From Candidatus Cloacimonadota bacterium (lineage in GTDB: Bacteria > Hydrothermota > E44-bin80): 10,341 nucleotides of DNA. Below, piece by piece: positions 1 through 5,768 of this stretch (its first letter is position 1; each line of letters opens with the position of its first letter). The DNA is taken from NCBI GenBank assembly GCA_004375785.1, contig SOKM01000322.1, positions 1 to 10,341 of the forward strand. Reading direction: 5' to 3'. Both the position numbers and the translations under genes were made by a program. Below the pieces are notes generated by a model. It saw only the letters and a list, made by a program, of their open reading frames with translations. It was not told where the DNA came from and made no database searches.

Positions 1-10
1 TATTATTATA

Positions 11-139
11 AAATCTTGGTGCCTTGGTGCCCTCGTGGCTGATATGGTTTTAATAGAATTAAATCTTGGTGCCTTCGTGCCTTTGTGGCTGATATGGTTT
101 TAATAGAATTAAATCTTGGTGCCTTGGTGCCTTCGTGGC
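11..139. repeat. 50-bp tandem repeat, about 2.6 copies
   Basis: Copies start at 11, 61 and 111 with a period of exactly 50 bp; the third is cut after 29 bp, where the zinc-ribbon gene takes over. Each unit opens with AAATCTTGGTGCCTT, goes on to CGTGGC or TGTGGC, and ends in GATATGGTTTTAATAGAATT. Copies 1 and 2 differ only in the GTGCC/GTGGC-rich half; the AT-rich half is identical. Related single units lie at 1115-1142 (inverted) and 1355-1382, so this is also a dispersed family. There are no spacers, so it is not a CRISPR array. The TAGAAT in the AT half could act as a -10 box, but no convincing -35 box accompanies it. Confidence 0.9.
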
Positions 140-1106
140 AAAAATAGAAAAAATGAATATCAGGGTTATTTCAATTCTCTGCCCAAAATGTGGAGCAGGT
201 GTGAGGTTTCATGAAGAAGACAGGATTATTAAATGCCTGCACTGTGGAATGGATTTCATACCTGTCCATTCAGATGGTGTCGAAAGATACTATTTTGAAC
301 CGCGCGTAGATAATTTTCAAACAAAGCTAAAAAATTTTTTGAAAAATAAAGGTTTCAAGAAAACTAACTACAATATTGTTGATGTTGACAATTTTTTTAT
401 ACCCGTATGGAAGGGAGCAAGTCAGGTAACAGGTTGGGTCTCCGGATTATCTCCAATAAAAACCATTGTTTATACAGAAATGGTCACAGGACCAAATGGA
501 AGACAGATTCCTGTAAAAAGGAAAAGAAAAAAGGGTGGAATCCCATTAAAGAAACTTATAAAGATTGAAAAGGAAATTCTATACAACGCTGTGAAATTTC
601 CGGATATAAGATGGCGGATTGAAGAGGTTAATAAGGATGAATATTCCACATCTGTCAAGGTCTACAATGAAGAAGAAATGACTAAATGGGGAAAAATATT
701 GACTCCTGATGTTTCACCGCAAATCGAAAAAAAAGATGTAAAAACAAGATTCATTCAATCATCAATCGCTCTATATATAGACTATGAACCCTTCAGGCAT
801 AGATTGAAAGTTATAGGGCAGAGGGTCTTCCTTTACTATTTCCCCGTTACACTCCTCAAGGTTAAACTGCACAATCAACTCATCTTCCTCACTGTAAACA
901 GGCTCTCCGGTAAGGTGACTTCAAATACTCTCGTCAGAAAAGAATCTGTCCCAAAAAGAAAAATGACACTCTCACTGGATACCATACTAATTTTTCTTTC
1001 TTCCTTCATAGCAACATCTTTAATACATACCAACAATTCCATCACGAGTCAAATAGGAATAATCATTCCTCTCGTTACAATATTATATATCTGGTTAAAA
1101 AGATGA
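135..1106 (+). CDS. Zinc-ribbon protein with two C-terminal membrane segments, unknown function
   Basis: I do not recognise a named family. Residues 16-37 form a rubredoxin-like zinc ribbon (CPKC, 14 residues, CLHC; Cys16, 19, 34, 37). A middle region follows with a YYFEP stretch (52-56) and FFIPVW (87-92). Residues 226-264 look like a short beta-rich module ending in a VNRLSGKV turn, and hydrophobic segments at about 281-297 and 306-320 would anchor the protein with its ribbon in the cytoplasm. The start is uncertain. The GTG used here lies inside the upstream repeat, and ATG at 153 (Met7) is equally possible; neither has a Shine-Dalgarno sequence, and the stretch before ATG 153 is A-rich. 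The next gene encodes a second zinc ribbon with identical cysteine spacing, which suggests related or cooperating proteins. An inverted repeat copy follows the stop. Confidence 0.8.
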   Translation: MAKIEKMNIRVISILCPKCGAGVRFHEEDRIIKCLHCGMDFIPVHSDGVERYYFEPRVDNFQTKLKNFLKNKGFKKTNYNIVDVDNFFIPVWKGASQVTGWVSGLSPIKTIVYTEMVTGPNGRQIPVKRKRKKGGIPLKKLIKIEKEILYNAVKFPDIRWRIEEVNKDEYSTSVKVYNEEEMTKWGKILTPDVSPQIEKKDVKTRFIQSSIALYIDYEPFRHRLKVIGQRVFLYYFPVTLLKVKLHNQLIFLTVNRLSGKVTSNTLVRKESVPKRKMTLSLDTILIFLSSFIATSLIHTNNSITSQIGIIIPLVTILYIWLKR

Positions 1107-1114
1107 AAACAAAT

Positions 1115-1142
1115 TAGCCACTAAGGTACAAAGGCACAAAGG
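1115..1142 (-). repeat. Inverted copy of the CTTCGTGGC-type dispersed repeat
   Basis: Read on the - strand this is CCTTTGTGCCTTTG, then TACCTTAGTGGCTA, matching the GTGCC/GTGGC-rich half of the 11-139 repeat in opposite orientation. It begins 8 nt after the stop of the first zinc-ribbon gene, so that gene lies between oppositely oriented units of the same family. Confidence 0.75.
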
Positions 1143-1351
1143 ATGAAAAGGTGTCGGTAACGGTTAGGGTAACGAAGCCCGTATCGTAGAGCGTCAGTCG
1201 GTAATAGACGTGCAAATAATTAGGAGTTTTTGTGATTTAGAAGTTTAACCGTAAAACAGTAAACGAGATTATAATTTTATGTTAGAAAGTTATAACAGGT
1301 AGTTCGATGAATATGAGTTATAAACCACCATTAGGAAAAAGAGAAATATTA
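1143..1351. other. Gene-free spacer between the two zinc-ribbon genes
   Basis: No open frame of note, no tRNA-like cloverleaf and no hairpin followed by a T-run were seen here. The left half is GC-richer, with loosely repeated GGTAACG and GTCGGTAA words around 1153-1205; the right half is AT-rich and runs into a TATAAT box. It may hold decayed repeat sequence, but I cannot assign it. Confidence 0.5.
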
Positions 1352-1357
1352 TATAAT
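1352..1357 (+). promoter_or_regulatory. Possible -10 box upstream of the second zinc-ribbon gene
   Basis: TATAAT matches the sigma-70 -10 consensus exactly and sits in an AT-rich stretch. No good -35 hexamer lies 16-18 nt upstream, so the call rests on the -10 alone. Transcription would begin near 1364, inside the repeat at 1355-1382, leaving about 35 nt of leader before the ATG at 1399. Confidence 0.3.
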
Positions 1358-1382
1358 CTTAGTGGATTTGTGCCTTCGTGGC
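1355..1382 (+). repeat. CTTCGTGGC-type dispersed repeat at the start of the second zinc-ribbon gene
   Basis: It reads AATCTTAGTGGATTTGTG, then CCTTCGTGGC, and aligns with the first half of the 50-bp units at 11-139. The GTG of its last GTGGC is the most upstream start of the following gene, exactly as seen at position 135. Confidence 0.75.
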
Positions 1383-2106
1383 AAAACAAAAACAAAAGAT
1401 GAAACTTTTTCGACTGCTTCCGCTACAATGTCCAGGATGTGGAGCACCTATCACTTCGGGTTGTTCTGATATGGTCTATTTCTGTAATAACTGTGGAGAG
1501 GGTGTAGAGTTCAACGGGAAAAACCTTGAGATTGTAAAGATCTATTTTGCCCGCCCAATTCAGGATAAGGAAAAAGAACCAGAACTTTTTCTACCCTTCT
1601 GGTCTTTTCATCTTGATATTACCATCAAAGGCAAAGAGGCTTATCTCCCCCTTATCTTTAGAGCAAATTTCCTCAAACCAGAGGGACAATTCTTTACCGA
1701 TGAAACATTAATAGAAAAAATTATTAAAAAACAGAAACATTACAAAAAAGAAAAAGAGTTGAATTTTATTATATATGTTCCCTCCTTCCCCACGACAGGC
1801 ACTTTTGCATACTCATCAAACATTGGGAACGAATTCACAAAAGCACAGCCTAACCTTACATTTTACGACGAAAATAAAAAGATGGAATCCTGTATCTACA
1901 ACTCTACCGACGGACTTGCCATTGCTGAGGATGAGTATATCTCTCTTCAGTCAGCCGTGATTCCCAACCTGCTCGCTCTCGACTTATCATTTGATTTAAA
2001 GAGTAAAAAAGTCATTGGCATTCCTTATATCAGGAAGGAAAAAGGTGTTTTCTATGACCAGATAATTGGTGAGATGATTCTTGCAAATGCGTTAAAATTT
2101 AGGTAG
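1378..2106 (+). CDS. Zinc-ribbon protein, unknown function
   Basis: The family is not recognised. The N-terminal ribbon is CPGC, 14 residues, CNNC (Cys18, 21, 36, 39), the same spacing as in the preceding gene. Further resemblances are IVKIYFARP (52-60) against VERYYFEP there, and LFLPFW (70-75) against FFIPVW, so the two may be distant paralogues. A YVPSFPT stretch (133-139) and a C-terminal beta-rich part (196-222) follow. No signal peptide or membrane segment is evident, so it is probably cytoplasmic. The GTG start lies in a repeat; ATG at 1399 (Met8) is a serious alternative, preceded by an A-rich stretch without a Shine-Dalgarno sequence. The TAG stop is the TAG of a GTAGCC repeat, so the last residue or two may not be ancestral. 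Confidence 0.78.
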   Translation: MAKQKQKMKLFRLLPLQCPGCGAPITSGCSDMVYFCNNCGEGVEFNGKNLEIVKIYFARPIQDKEKEPELFLPFWSFHLDITIKGKEAYLPLIFRANFLKPEGQFFTDETLIEKIIKKQKHYKKEKELNFIIYVPSFPTTGTFAYSSNIGNEFTKAQPNLTFYDENKKMESCIYNSTDGLAIAEDEYISLQSAVIPNLLALDLSFDLKSKKVIGIPYIRKEKGVFYDQIIGEMILANALKFR

Positions 2107-2195
2107 CCGCAGGCACGCACCTTGCGGATATAAACAACAGGCGAGGCATCTTGCCTCGCTATGAAAGGTAGCCGCAGGCTTTAGCCTGCGAGGAT
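2102..2195. repeat. Cluster of three palindromic dispersed repeats
   Basis: Three units follow one another. The first, GGTAGCCGCAGGC at 2102-2114, is paired with CCTTGCGG at 2120-2127 and gives a weak hairpin. The second, GCGAGGCATCTTGCCTCGC at 2141-2159, has a perfect 8-bp stem and a 3-nt loop. The third, GGTAGCC at 2167 followed by CGCAGGCTTTAGCCTGCG at 2173-2190, has a perfect 8-bp stem and a 2-nt loop. The stop of the upstream gene falls in the first unit. The hairpins could slow RNA decay or end transcription, but no U-tract follows them. Confidence 0.85.
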
Positions 2196-2200
2196 TGTAC

Positions 2201-2204
2201 GGAG
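2201..2204 (+). promoter_or_regulatory. Ribosome binding site of ispD
   Basis: GGAG lies 9 nt before the ATG at 2214 and fixes that start. The start codon is about 20 nt downstream of the last palindromic repeat unit. Confidence 0.6.
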
Positions 2205-2213
2205 TATAAAATA

Positions 2214-2915
2214 ATGGTAAAACAAAAAATTTCAGCAGTTATTGTAGCGGGTGGTAAAGGGAGACGAATGGGAGGGAACATACCAAAACAGTTTATAAAA
2301 ATAAATAATATCCCTATTATTATAAGGACACTTCTTCACTTTGAGAAGTCAGGGAAAATAGATAATATCATTCTTATCCTTCCAAAAAAATGGAAGAAGA
2401 AGGGCATTAATCTACTCAAAAAGTATAGTATTAAAAAAGTCTTTGAAATAGCGGACGCTGGAAGAACAAGACAGGCTTCGGTCTATAATGGCCTTATTGC
2501 TCTTAAGAAACAGAATCCTGATATTGTGGTAATACATGATGGAGCGAGACCATTTATAACGGATAGGATGATACAGGCAACCTGCGAAGGTGCAAAAAAA
2601 TATGGAGCAGTTAGTGATGTAATTAAATTACGGGATACGGTATTTGAAAAAAAGAAAAAGAGAATACTTGATAGAAAAAATATAGTCCGGCTCCAAACAC
2701 CTCAGGCATTCAGGTTTGCTTTGATATTAAATACACATATACGTGCACGGAAAAAGAAAAAGTGGGGTTTTCCAGATGACTCGAGCCTCTTGCTCTCTTA
2801 TGGCTCAAAAACAGCCTTTATTGAAGGCGACAGGCGAAATATAAAAATCACCGATAGAGAAGACCTGAAACTTGCACGAGCGATTGCCCAGTCCTTCGGT
2901 AGCCGCAAGCTTTAG
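2214..2915 (+). CDS. ispD: 2-C-methyl-D-erythritol 4-phosphate cytidylyltransferase
   Basis: IspD joins CTP and methylerythritol phosphate to give CDP-methylerythritol, the third step of the non-mevalonate isoprenoid pathway, in the cytoplasm. The family signatures appear in order: AGGKGRRMG with PKQF (12-27, holding Arg18 and Lys25, equivalent to E. coli Arg20 and Lys27), GRTRQASVYNGL (83-94), VVIHDGARP (105-113, metal-binding Asp109), LRDTV (139-143, Thr142), LDR (152-154, Arg154), QTPQAF (161-166), and NIKITDREDLKLA (209-221, Lys211). The length of 233 aa is normal. A GGAG ribosome site supports the ATG. No other pathway gene is present here. The last five codons and the stop (GSRKL-stop) are read from a GTAGCCGCAAGCTTTAG repeat, so the tail has been replaced or extended by repeat sequence, beyond the catalytic part. 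Confidence 0.96.
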   Translation: MVKQKISAVIVAGGKGRRMGGNIPKQFIKINNIPIIIRTLLHFEKSGKIDNIILILPKKWKKKGINLLKKYSIKKVFEIADAGRTRQASVYNGLIALKKQNPDIVVIHDGARPFITDRMIQATCEGAKKYGAVSDVIKLRDTVFEKKKKRILDRKNIVRLQTPQAFRFALILNTHIRARKKKKWGFPDDSSLLLSYGSKTAFIEGDRRNIKITDREDLKLARAIAQSFGSRKL

Positions 2916-2990
2916 CCTGCGCAAGGGTGTCATTGCGTGCGAGCGACGGCTGCGAGGCAAGATGCCTCGCCTGTTGTTCAGATTGGCTAC
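2898..2990. repeat. Composite repeat block between convergent ispD and HD-GYP genes
   Basis: Three families are packed together. At 2898-2926 lies a GGTAGCCGCAAGCTTTAGCC-type unit, with one stem mismatch against the copy at 2167. At about 2928-2958 lies a GTCATTGCGTGCGAGCGACG-type unit. At 2952-2970 lies GCGAGGCAAGATGCCTCGC, a perfect 8-bp hairpin with a 3-nt loop. The 27 nt at 2952-2978 are the exact reverse complement of 2133-2159. The block supplies both stops: ispD at 2913-2915 and the HD-GYP gene at 2987-2989, the latter as the TAG of GTAGCC on the - strand. The hairpins may serve as a bidirectional terminator, though no clean U-tract is adjacent. Confidence 0.85.
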
Positions 2991-4609
2991 TTTTCTTTTT
3001 TCAGGCACTTAAGGAAGACATCCACAAGTTCGGGGTCGAACTGCGTTGTGGAATCTTTTTTCAGCCTTCTAATCGCCTCTTTTTTTGAAAGTGCCTTTCT
3101 GTATGGTCTATCTGTTGTCATAGCATCGTAAGCATCTCCAATGGTGATTATCCTTGCTACAAGAGGAATTTCATCATTCTTGAGTCCATCAGGATATCCA
3201 TTGCCATTCAACCATTCATGGTGATATTTGATACCGTCAAGAACGGTACTTAATTGTTTTATTGGTTTCATAATCTTTACTCCACGAGCCGGATGCTCTT
3301 TCACAACTTCATACTCTTCTTTGGTAAGTTTTCCGGGTTTTAAGAGTATCTTATCAGGAATGCCAATTTTTCCAACATCGTGAAGAAGGGCAGAGAGTTC
3401 TATTCTCTGGATTTCTGCCTGAGGAAGGTTTAATTGTTCTGCTATCATAACACTGTATTCAGTAACCCTCTCTGTATGCCCTCTCGTATATTTATCCTTT
3501 GCTTCTACGGTGTTGACAAGCGTTCTTATGGAGCTCTTAAAAAGGTCTGAAAGGTCTGTATAGAGCCTTGCATTATCAATAGCAACCGCTGCCTGTCTTG
3601 AAATCGCCTCAAAGAGTCTTTCATCATAGTCATCAAATGGTTCATCCCCAATTTTATTAAGCACCTCTGCAACACCTATCACCTTTCCTTTTATTCTCAG
3701 TGGTACCGCAAGGATAGAACGTGTCTCCCACTTTGTTTTCTTGTCAACTCCAGTGAAAAATCTCTTATCTTTAGTAACATCGGGAACATTCAAAGTTTTT
3801 CCTTTTTCTGCTGTCCACCCCACAATACCCTTTCCCCAGGGAACTCTTATCTCTTTTGCTTCAGCCCCCTTTTCACCGGTTGCCACAACAAAATATAATT
3901 CATTTGTTTCTTCATCGATTTGAAATATAGAACTTGCCTCAGCCTTCATCACCTCCTTGAGCCTTCGCATTATTACATGAAGAAGTTCTTTAAGGTCTAA
4001 TGTAGAACTGATTAAGGTGCTTGTTTCTGTGAGTATTGACAATTCTTTGATTCTATCATTCATCTCTAATAAAAGGCTTGAATTTTCTATGGTCTTTGCG
4101 AGAAATGAGGTAAAGAGGAGAGAGATGTCAAGGTCATCCTGGACAAAGTCCTTTTCATTCCGTTTGTTTATCAATTCAAGAACACCGATAACATCTGTTC
4201 TTGATTTTATTGGAAGACATAAGATATTCCTTGTCTCATATTGAATTGCTTCTGCTATACGGTTATCCCACCTTTCATCCTTTTTAACATCATTTGACAA
4301 GAGAGGAACTCCTGTTTTTGCTACCCATCCGGCAATTCCCTTCCCAAGGGGTAATTTAAGGTCTTTCAAAAGCCCTGCTTTGGGCCCTTCGGCTGCCTCA
4401 ATTACAACATAATCACCCTTCCGGAGAAGAATAGAACCAGCCTCAGTACTCGTAATTTCAACAGCAAGGTCAAGTAGTTTAGAAAGAACCTTTCTGAAAT
4501 CTTCAATATCTGAGGCAACCTCTGTTACCCTCTCAAGCACCTTTAACCTTAACCTTAAATTATTTAACTCAGCCTCTTTCTTCGATAACTCACTATTTTC
4601 CTTTCCCAT
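2987..4609 (-). CDS. Tandem-GAF HD-GYP phosphodiesterase (probable c-di-GMP hydrolase)
   Basis: HD-GYP proteins hydrolyse cyclic di-GMP, in most cases to GMP. A short coiled coil (about 6-30) precedes two GAF sensor domains (about 30-178 and 190-350) and a complete HD-GYP domain (360-540). Metal and substrate motifs are all present: GHTERV (His378), LLHDVGKIGIP (His410-Asp411), KEHP (His439), HHEWLNGNGYPDGL (463-476, GYP at 471-473) and GDAYDAMTTDRPYR (491-504). GAF2 ends in an intact NKxnFx3DE motif (Asn318-Lys319, Phe325, Asp329-Glu330), the signature of cyclic-nucleotide-binding GAF domains; GAF1 has a version with Leu for the Glu. No membrane segment or receiver domain is seen, so it is probably cytoplasmic. 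It is the last gene of the leftward set, 8 nt after the DUF362 stop. An AGGAG that overlaps that stop codon serves its ATG. Confidence 0.94.
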   Translation of the reverse strand: MGKENSELSKKEAELNNLRLRLKVLERVTEVASDIEDFRKVLSKLLDLAVEITSTEAGSILLRKGDYVVIEAAEGPKAGLLKDLKLPLGKGIAGWVAKTGVPLLSNDVKKDERWDNRIAEAIQYETRNILCLPIKSRTDVIGVLELINKRNEKDFVQDDLDISLLFTSFLAKTIENSSLLLEMNDRIKELSILTETSTLISSTLDLKELLHVIMRRLKEVMKAEASSIFQIDEETNELYFVVATGEKGAEAKEIRVPWGKGIVGWTAEKGKTLNVPDVTKDKRFFTGVDKKTKWETRSILAVPLRIKGKVIGVAEVLNKIGDEPFDDYDERLFEAISRQAAVAIDNARLYTDLSDLFKSSIRTLVNTVEAKDKYTRGHTERVTEYSVMIAEQLNLPQAEIQRIELSALLHDVGKIGIPDKILLKPGKLTKEEYEVVKEHPARGVKIMKPIKQLSTVLDGIKYHHEWLNGNGYPDGLKNDEIPLVARIITIGDAYDAMTTDRPYRKALSKKEAIRRLKKDSTTQFDPELVDVFLKCLKKEK

Positions 4610-4612
4610 CTT

Positions 4613-4620
4613 TTCTCCTA
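4613..4620 (-). promoter_or_regulatory. Ribosome binding site of the HD-GYP gene, overlapping the upstream stop
   Basis: On the - strand the junction reads ACATAGGAGAAAAGATG. The TAG that stops the DUF362 gene is part of TAGGAG, placed 5 nt before the ATG. Such overlap usually means translational coupling, so the phosphodiesterase would be made together with the iron-sulfur protein. Confidence 0.7.
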
Positions 4621-5709
4621 TGTTATCTCTTTCAGTGTATATTTTCTACTCCCCAGACCAATACTTTCAGCATATTCCAAACCATATTCCCAATCAACTT
4701 CAGGAAAAAGGTCTCTAAATTTATCTTCCCCCTTCCTGAATGCTTCTTTCAGTTTGCTATTCTCAATTCCAATTGAATTATTTACTAAATCACAACTTGC
4801 CTGGTCAATTGCAATAGGGTCATCTGAAGCAAGCACCCCTATATCCGGGACAATAGGCATATCCGATTTAGGAAAACAGTCACAATCGGGTGTAATATTC
4901 AAGAGAAAGTTTATGTAGAAAATCCTTTCCTTCTTTAATAGAGCAACTGCATAACAATATTCAGCCAACCTCTCCTGAAATGTCTTGAGTTCTATATCCC
5001 ATTTAATTTCTATTGCCCCATCTTTGCAAACTGCAATACAGGAACCACAGCTAATACACTTCTTCCTGTCAATAGTTGCTATATCACCAATATTGATTGC
5101 ATCAACAGGACAGTACCTCAGACATATACCACAGGAGTTACATTTCGTTTTATCGACATAAGGAGAAACAGATGAATGCATTTTTAATTTTCCTTCTTTT
5201 GATGAGCATCCCATTGCAATATTCTTTATTGCACCTCCGAATGCAGAGAGTAAATGACACTTAAAATGTGCAATACTTACGATTGCATCAGAAGAGTATA
5301 CAAGTTCAGCGATACTTGCATTTTTAATCTGTTTTTTATTGATTTCCACATTCCTCTTCCCATTACCAAGAAGTCCGTCAGCAATGATTATTGGATAATC
5401 GATTGCAAAACCATTCTCTATGGCAGTTTTTATATGGTCTACAGCATTTGCACGTGCACCTCTATAGAGTGTGGTTGTATCAAAGAGAAAAGGCTTAGCC
5501 CCCTTTTCTTCTATAAACCTTGCAATTCTTTTTATGAAAAGGGGTCTTATATAGGCAGTATTTCCTTCCTCACCAAAGTGCACTTTCAATCCAACAAGGT
5601 TATTTTCATCAAAGATGCCACAGAGACCAGAGGTATCAAGAAGCCTATCAATCTTTTCGAGAAAACCCGTATCTTTAACTTTAAGGGAGATAAAAAAAAC
5701 TTTGCTCAA
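4618..5709 (-). CDS. DUF362 family protein with two 4Fe-4S ferredoxin clusters
   Basis: The N-terminal and C-terminal parts (about 1-180 and 240-345) match the DUF362 type, with LKVHFGEEGNTAYIRP (41-56), a FDTTTLYRGAR stretch (76-86), IAHFKCHLLSAFGGAIKNIAMG (146-167) and an ASDDPIAIDQASCDL end (294-308). In between sit two bacterial-ferredoxin motifs, Cys190-193-196-200 followed by Pro and Cys218-221-224-228, each able to bind a 4Fe-4S cluster. The biochemical role of the family is not established; an electron-transfer or iron-sulfur-dependent role is inferred. It has no signal peptide. The start is TTG, backed by AAGGA 7 nt upstream, and the protein already has the full DUF362 N-terminus, so a later start is unlikely. 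It lies 59 nt after the DUF4388 gene and is coupled to the HD-GYP gene. Confidence 0.92.
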   Translation of the reverse strand: MSKVFFISLKVKDTGFLEKIDRLLDTSGLCGIFDENNLVGLKVHFGEEGNTAYIRPLFIKRIARFIEEKGAKPFLFDTTTLYRGARANAVDHIKTAIENGFAIDYPIIIADGLLGNGKRNVEINKKQIKNASIAELVYSSDAIVSIAHFKCHLLSAFGGAIKNIAMGCSSKEGKLKMHSSVSPYVDKTKCNSCGICLRYCPVDAINIGDIATIDRKKCISCGSCIAVCKDGAIEIKWDIELKTFQERLAEYCYAVALLKKERIFYINFLLNITPDCDCFPKSDMPIVPDIGVLASDDPIAIDQASCDLVNNSIGIENSKLKEAFRKGEDKFRDLFPEVDWEYGLEYAESIGLGSRKYTLKEIT

Positions 5710-5715
5710 AACTTT

Positions 5716-5720
5716 TCCTT
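5716..5720 (-). promoter_or_regulatory. Ribosome binding site supporting a TTG start
   Basis: The - strand reads AGAAAGGAAAAGTTTTGAGC. AAGGA precedes the TTG by 6 nt and is the main reason for accepting TTG as the start of the DUF362 gene; no ATG lies in frame nearby. Confidence 0.65.
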
Positions 5721-5730
5721 TCTAACAAAT

Positions 5731-5746
5731 TTATTTATATAAATAA
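5731..5746. promoter_or_regulatory. Perfect 16-bp AT-only palindrome between the DUF4388 and DUF362 genes
   Basis: TTATTTATATAAATAA is its own reverse complement and lies 21 nt upstream of the TTG start. It could be an operator or contain a -10 box (TATAAA) for a promoter internal to the gene set, but no good -35 is seen and AT-only palindromes also arise by chance. Confidence 0.35.
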
Positions 5747-5768
5747 GAAATAGAATTTTCGGATTTTC

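Noticed and set aside
11..139. 50-bp repeats as a CRISPR array
   Set aside because: The copies are directly abutting with no spacers, and no cas gene is present.
1107..1377. tRNA or structured RNA gene between the zinc-ribbon genes
   Set aside because: No cloverleaf, no T-arm consensus and no strong stem could be formed by eye.
135..2106. Zinc-ribbon genes as fragments of primosomal helicase PriA or transcription factor TFIIB
   Set aside because: Only the generic four-cysteine ribbon is shared; no helicase motifs or cyclin folds are present.
2952..2990. Classical rho-independent terminator for ispD
   Set aside because: The hairpin at 2952-2970 is good, but the T-rich run begins about 20 nt later (2991), and the same hairpin recurs upstream of ispD where termination would make no sense. 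Kept only as a repeat.
2937..3131. Short + strand frame over the convergent junction
   Set aside because: It runs through repeat sequence and then antisense to the conserved HD-GYP C-terminus; shadow frame.
5254..5742. 162-aa frame on the + strand opposite the DUF362 gene
   Set aside because: It is antisense to a gene with two intact ferredoxin motifs and full DUF362 signatures, and its own translation shows no domain or ribosome site.
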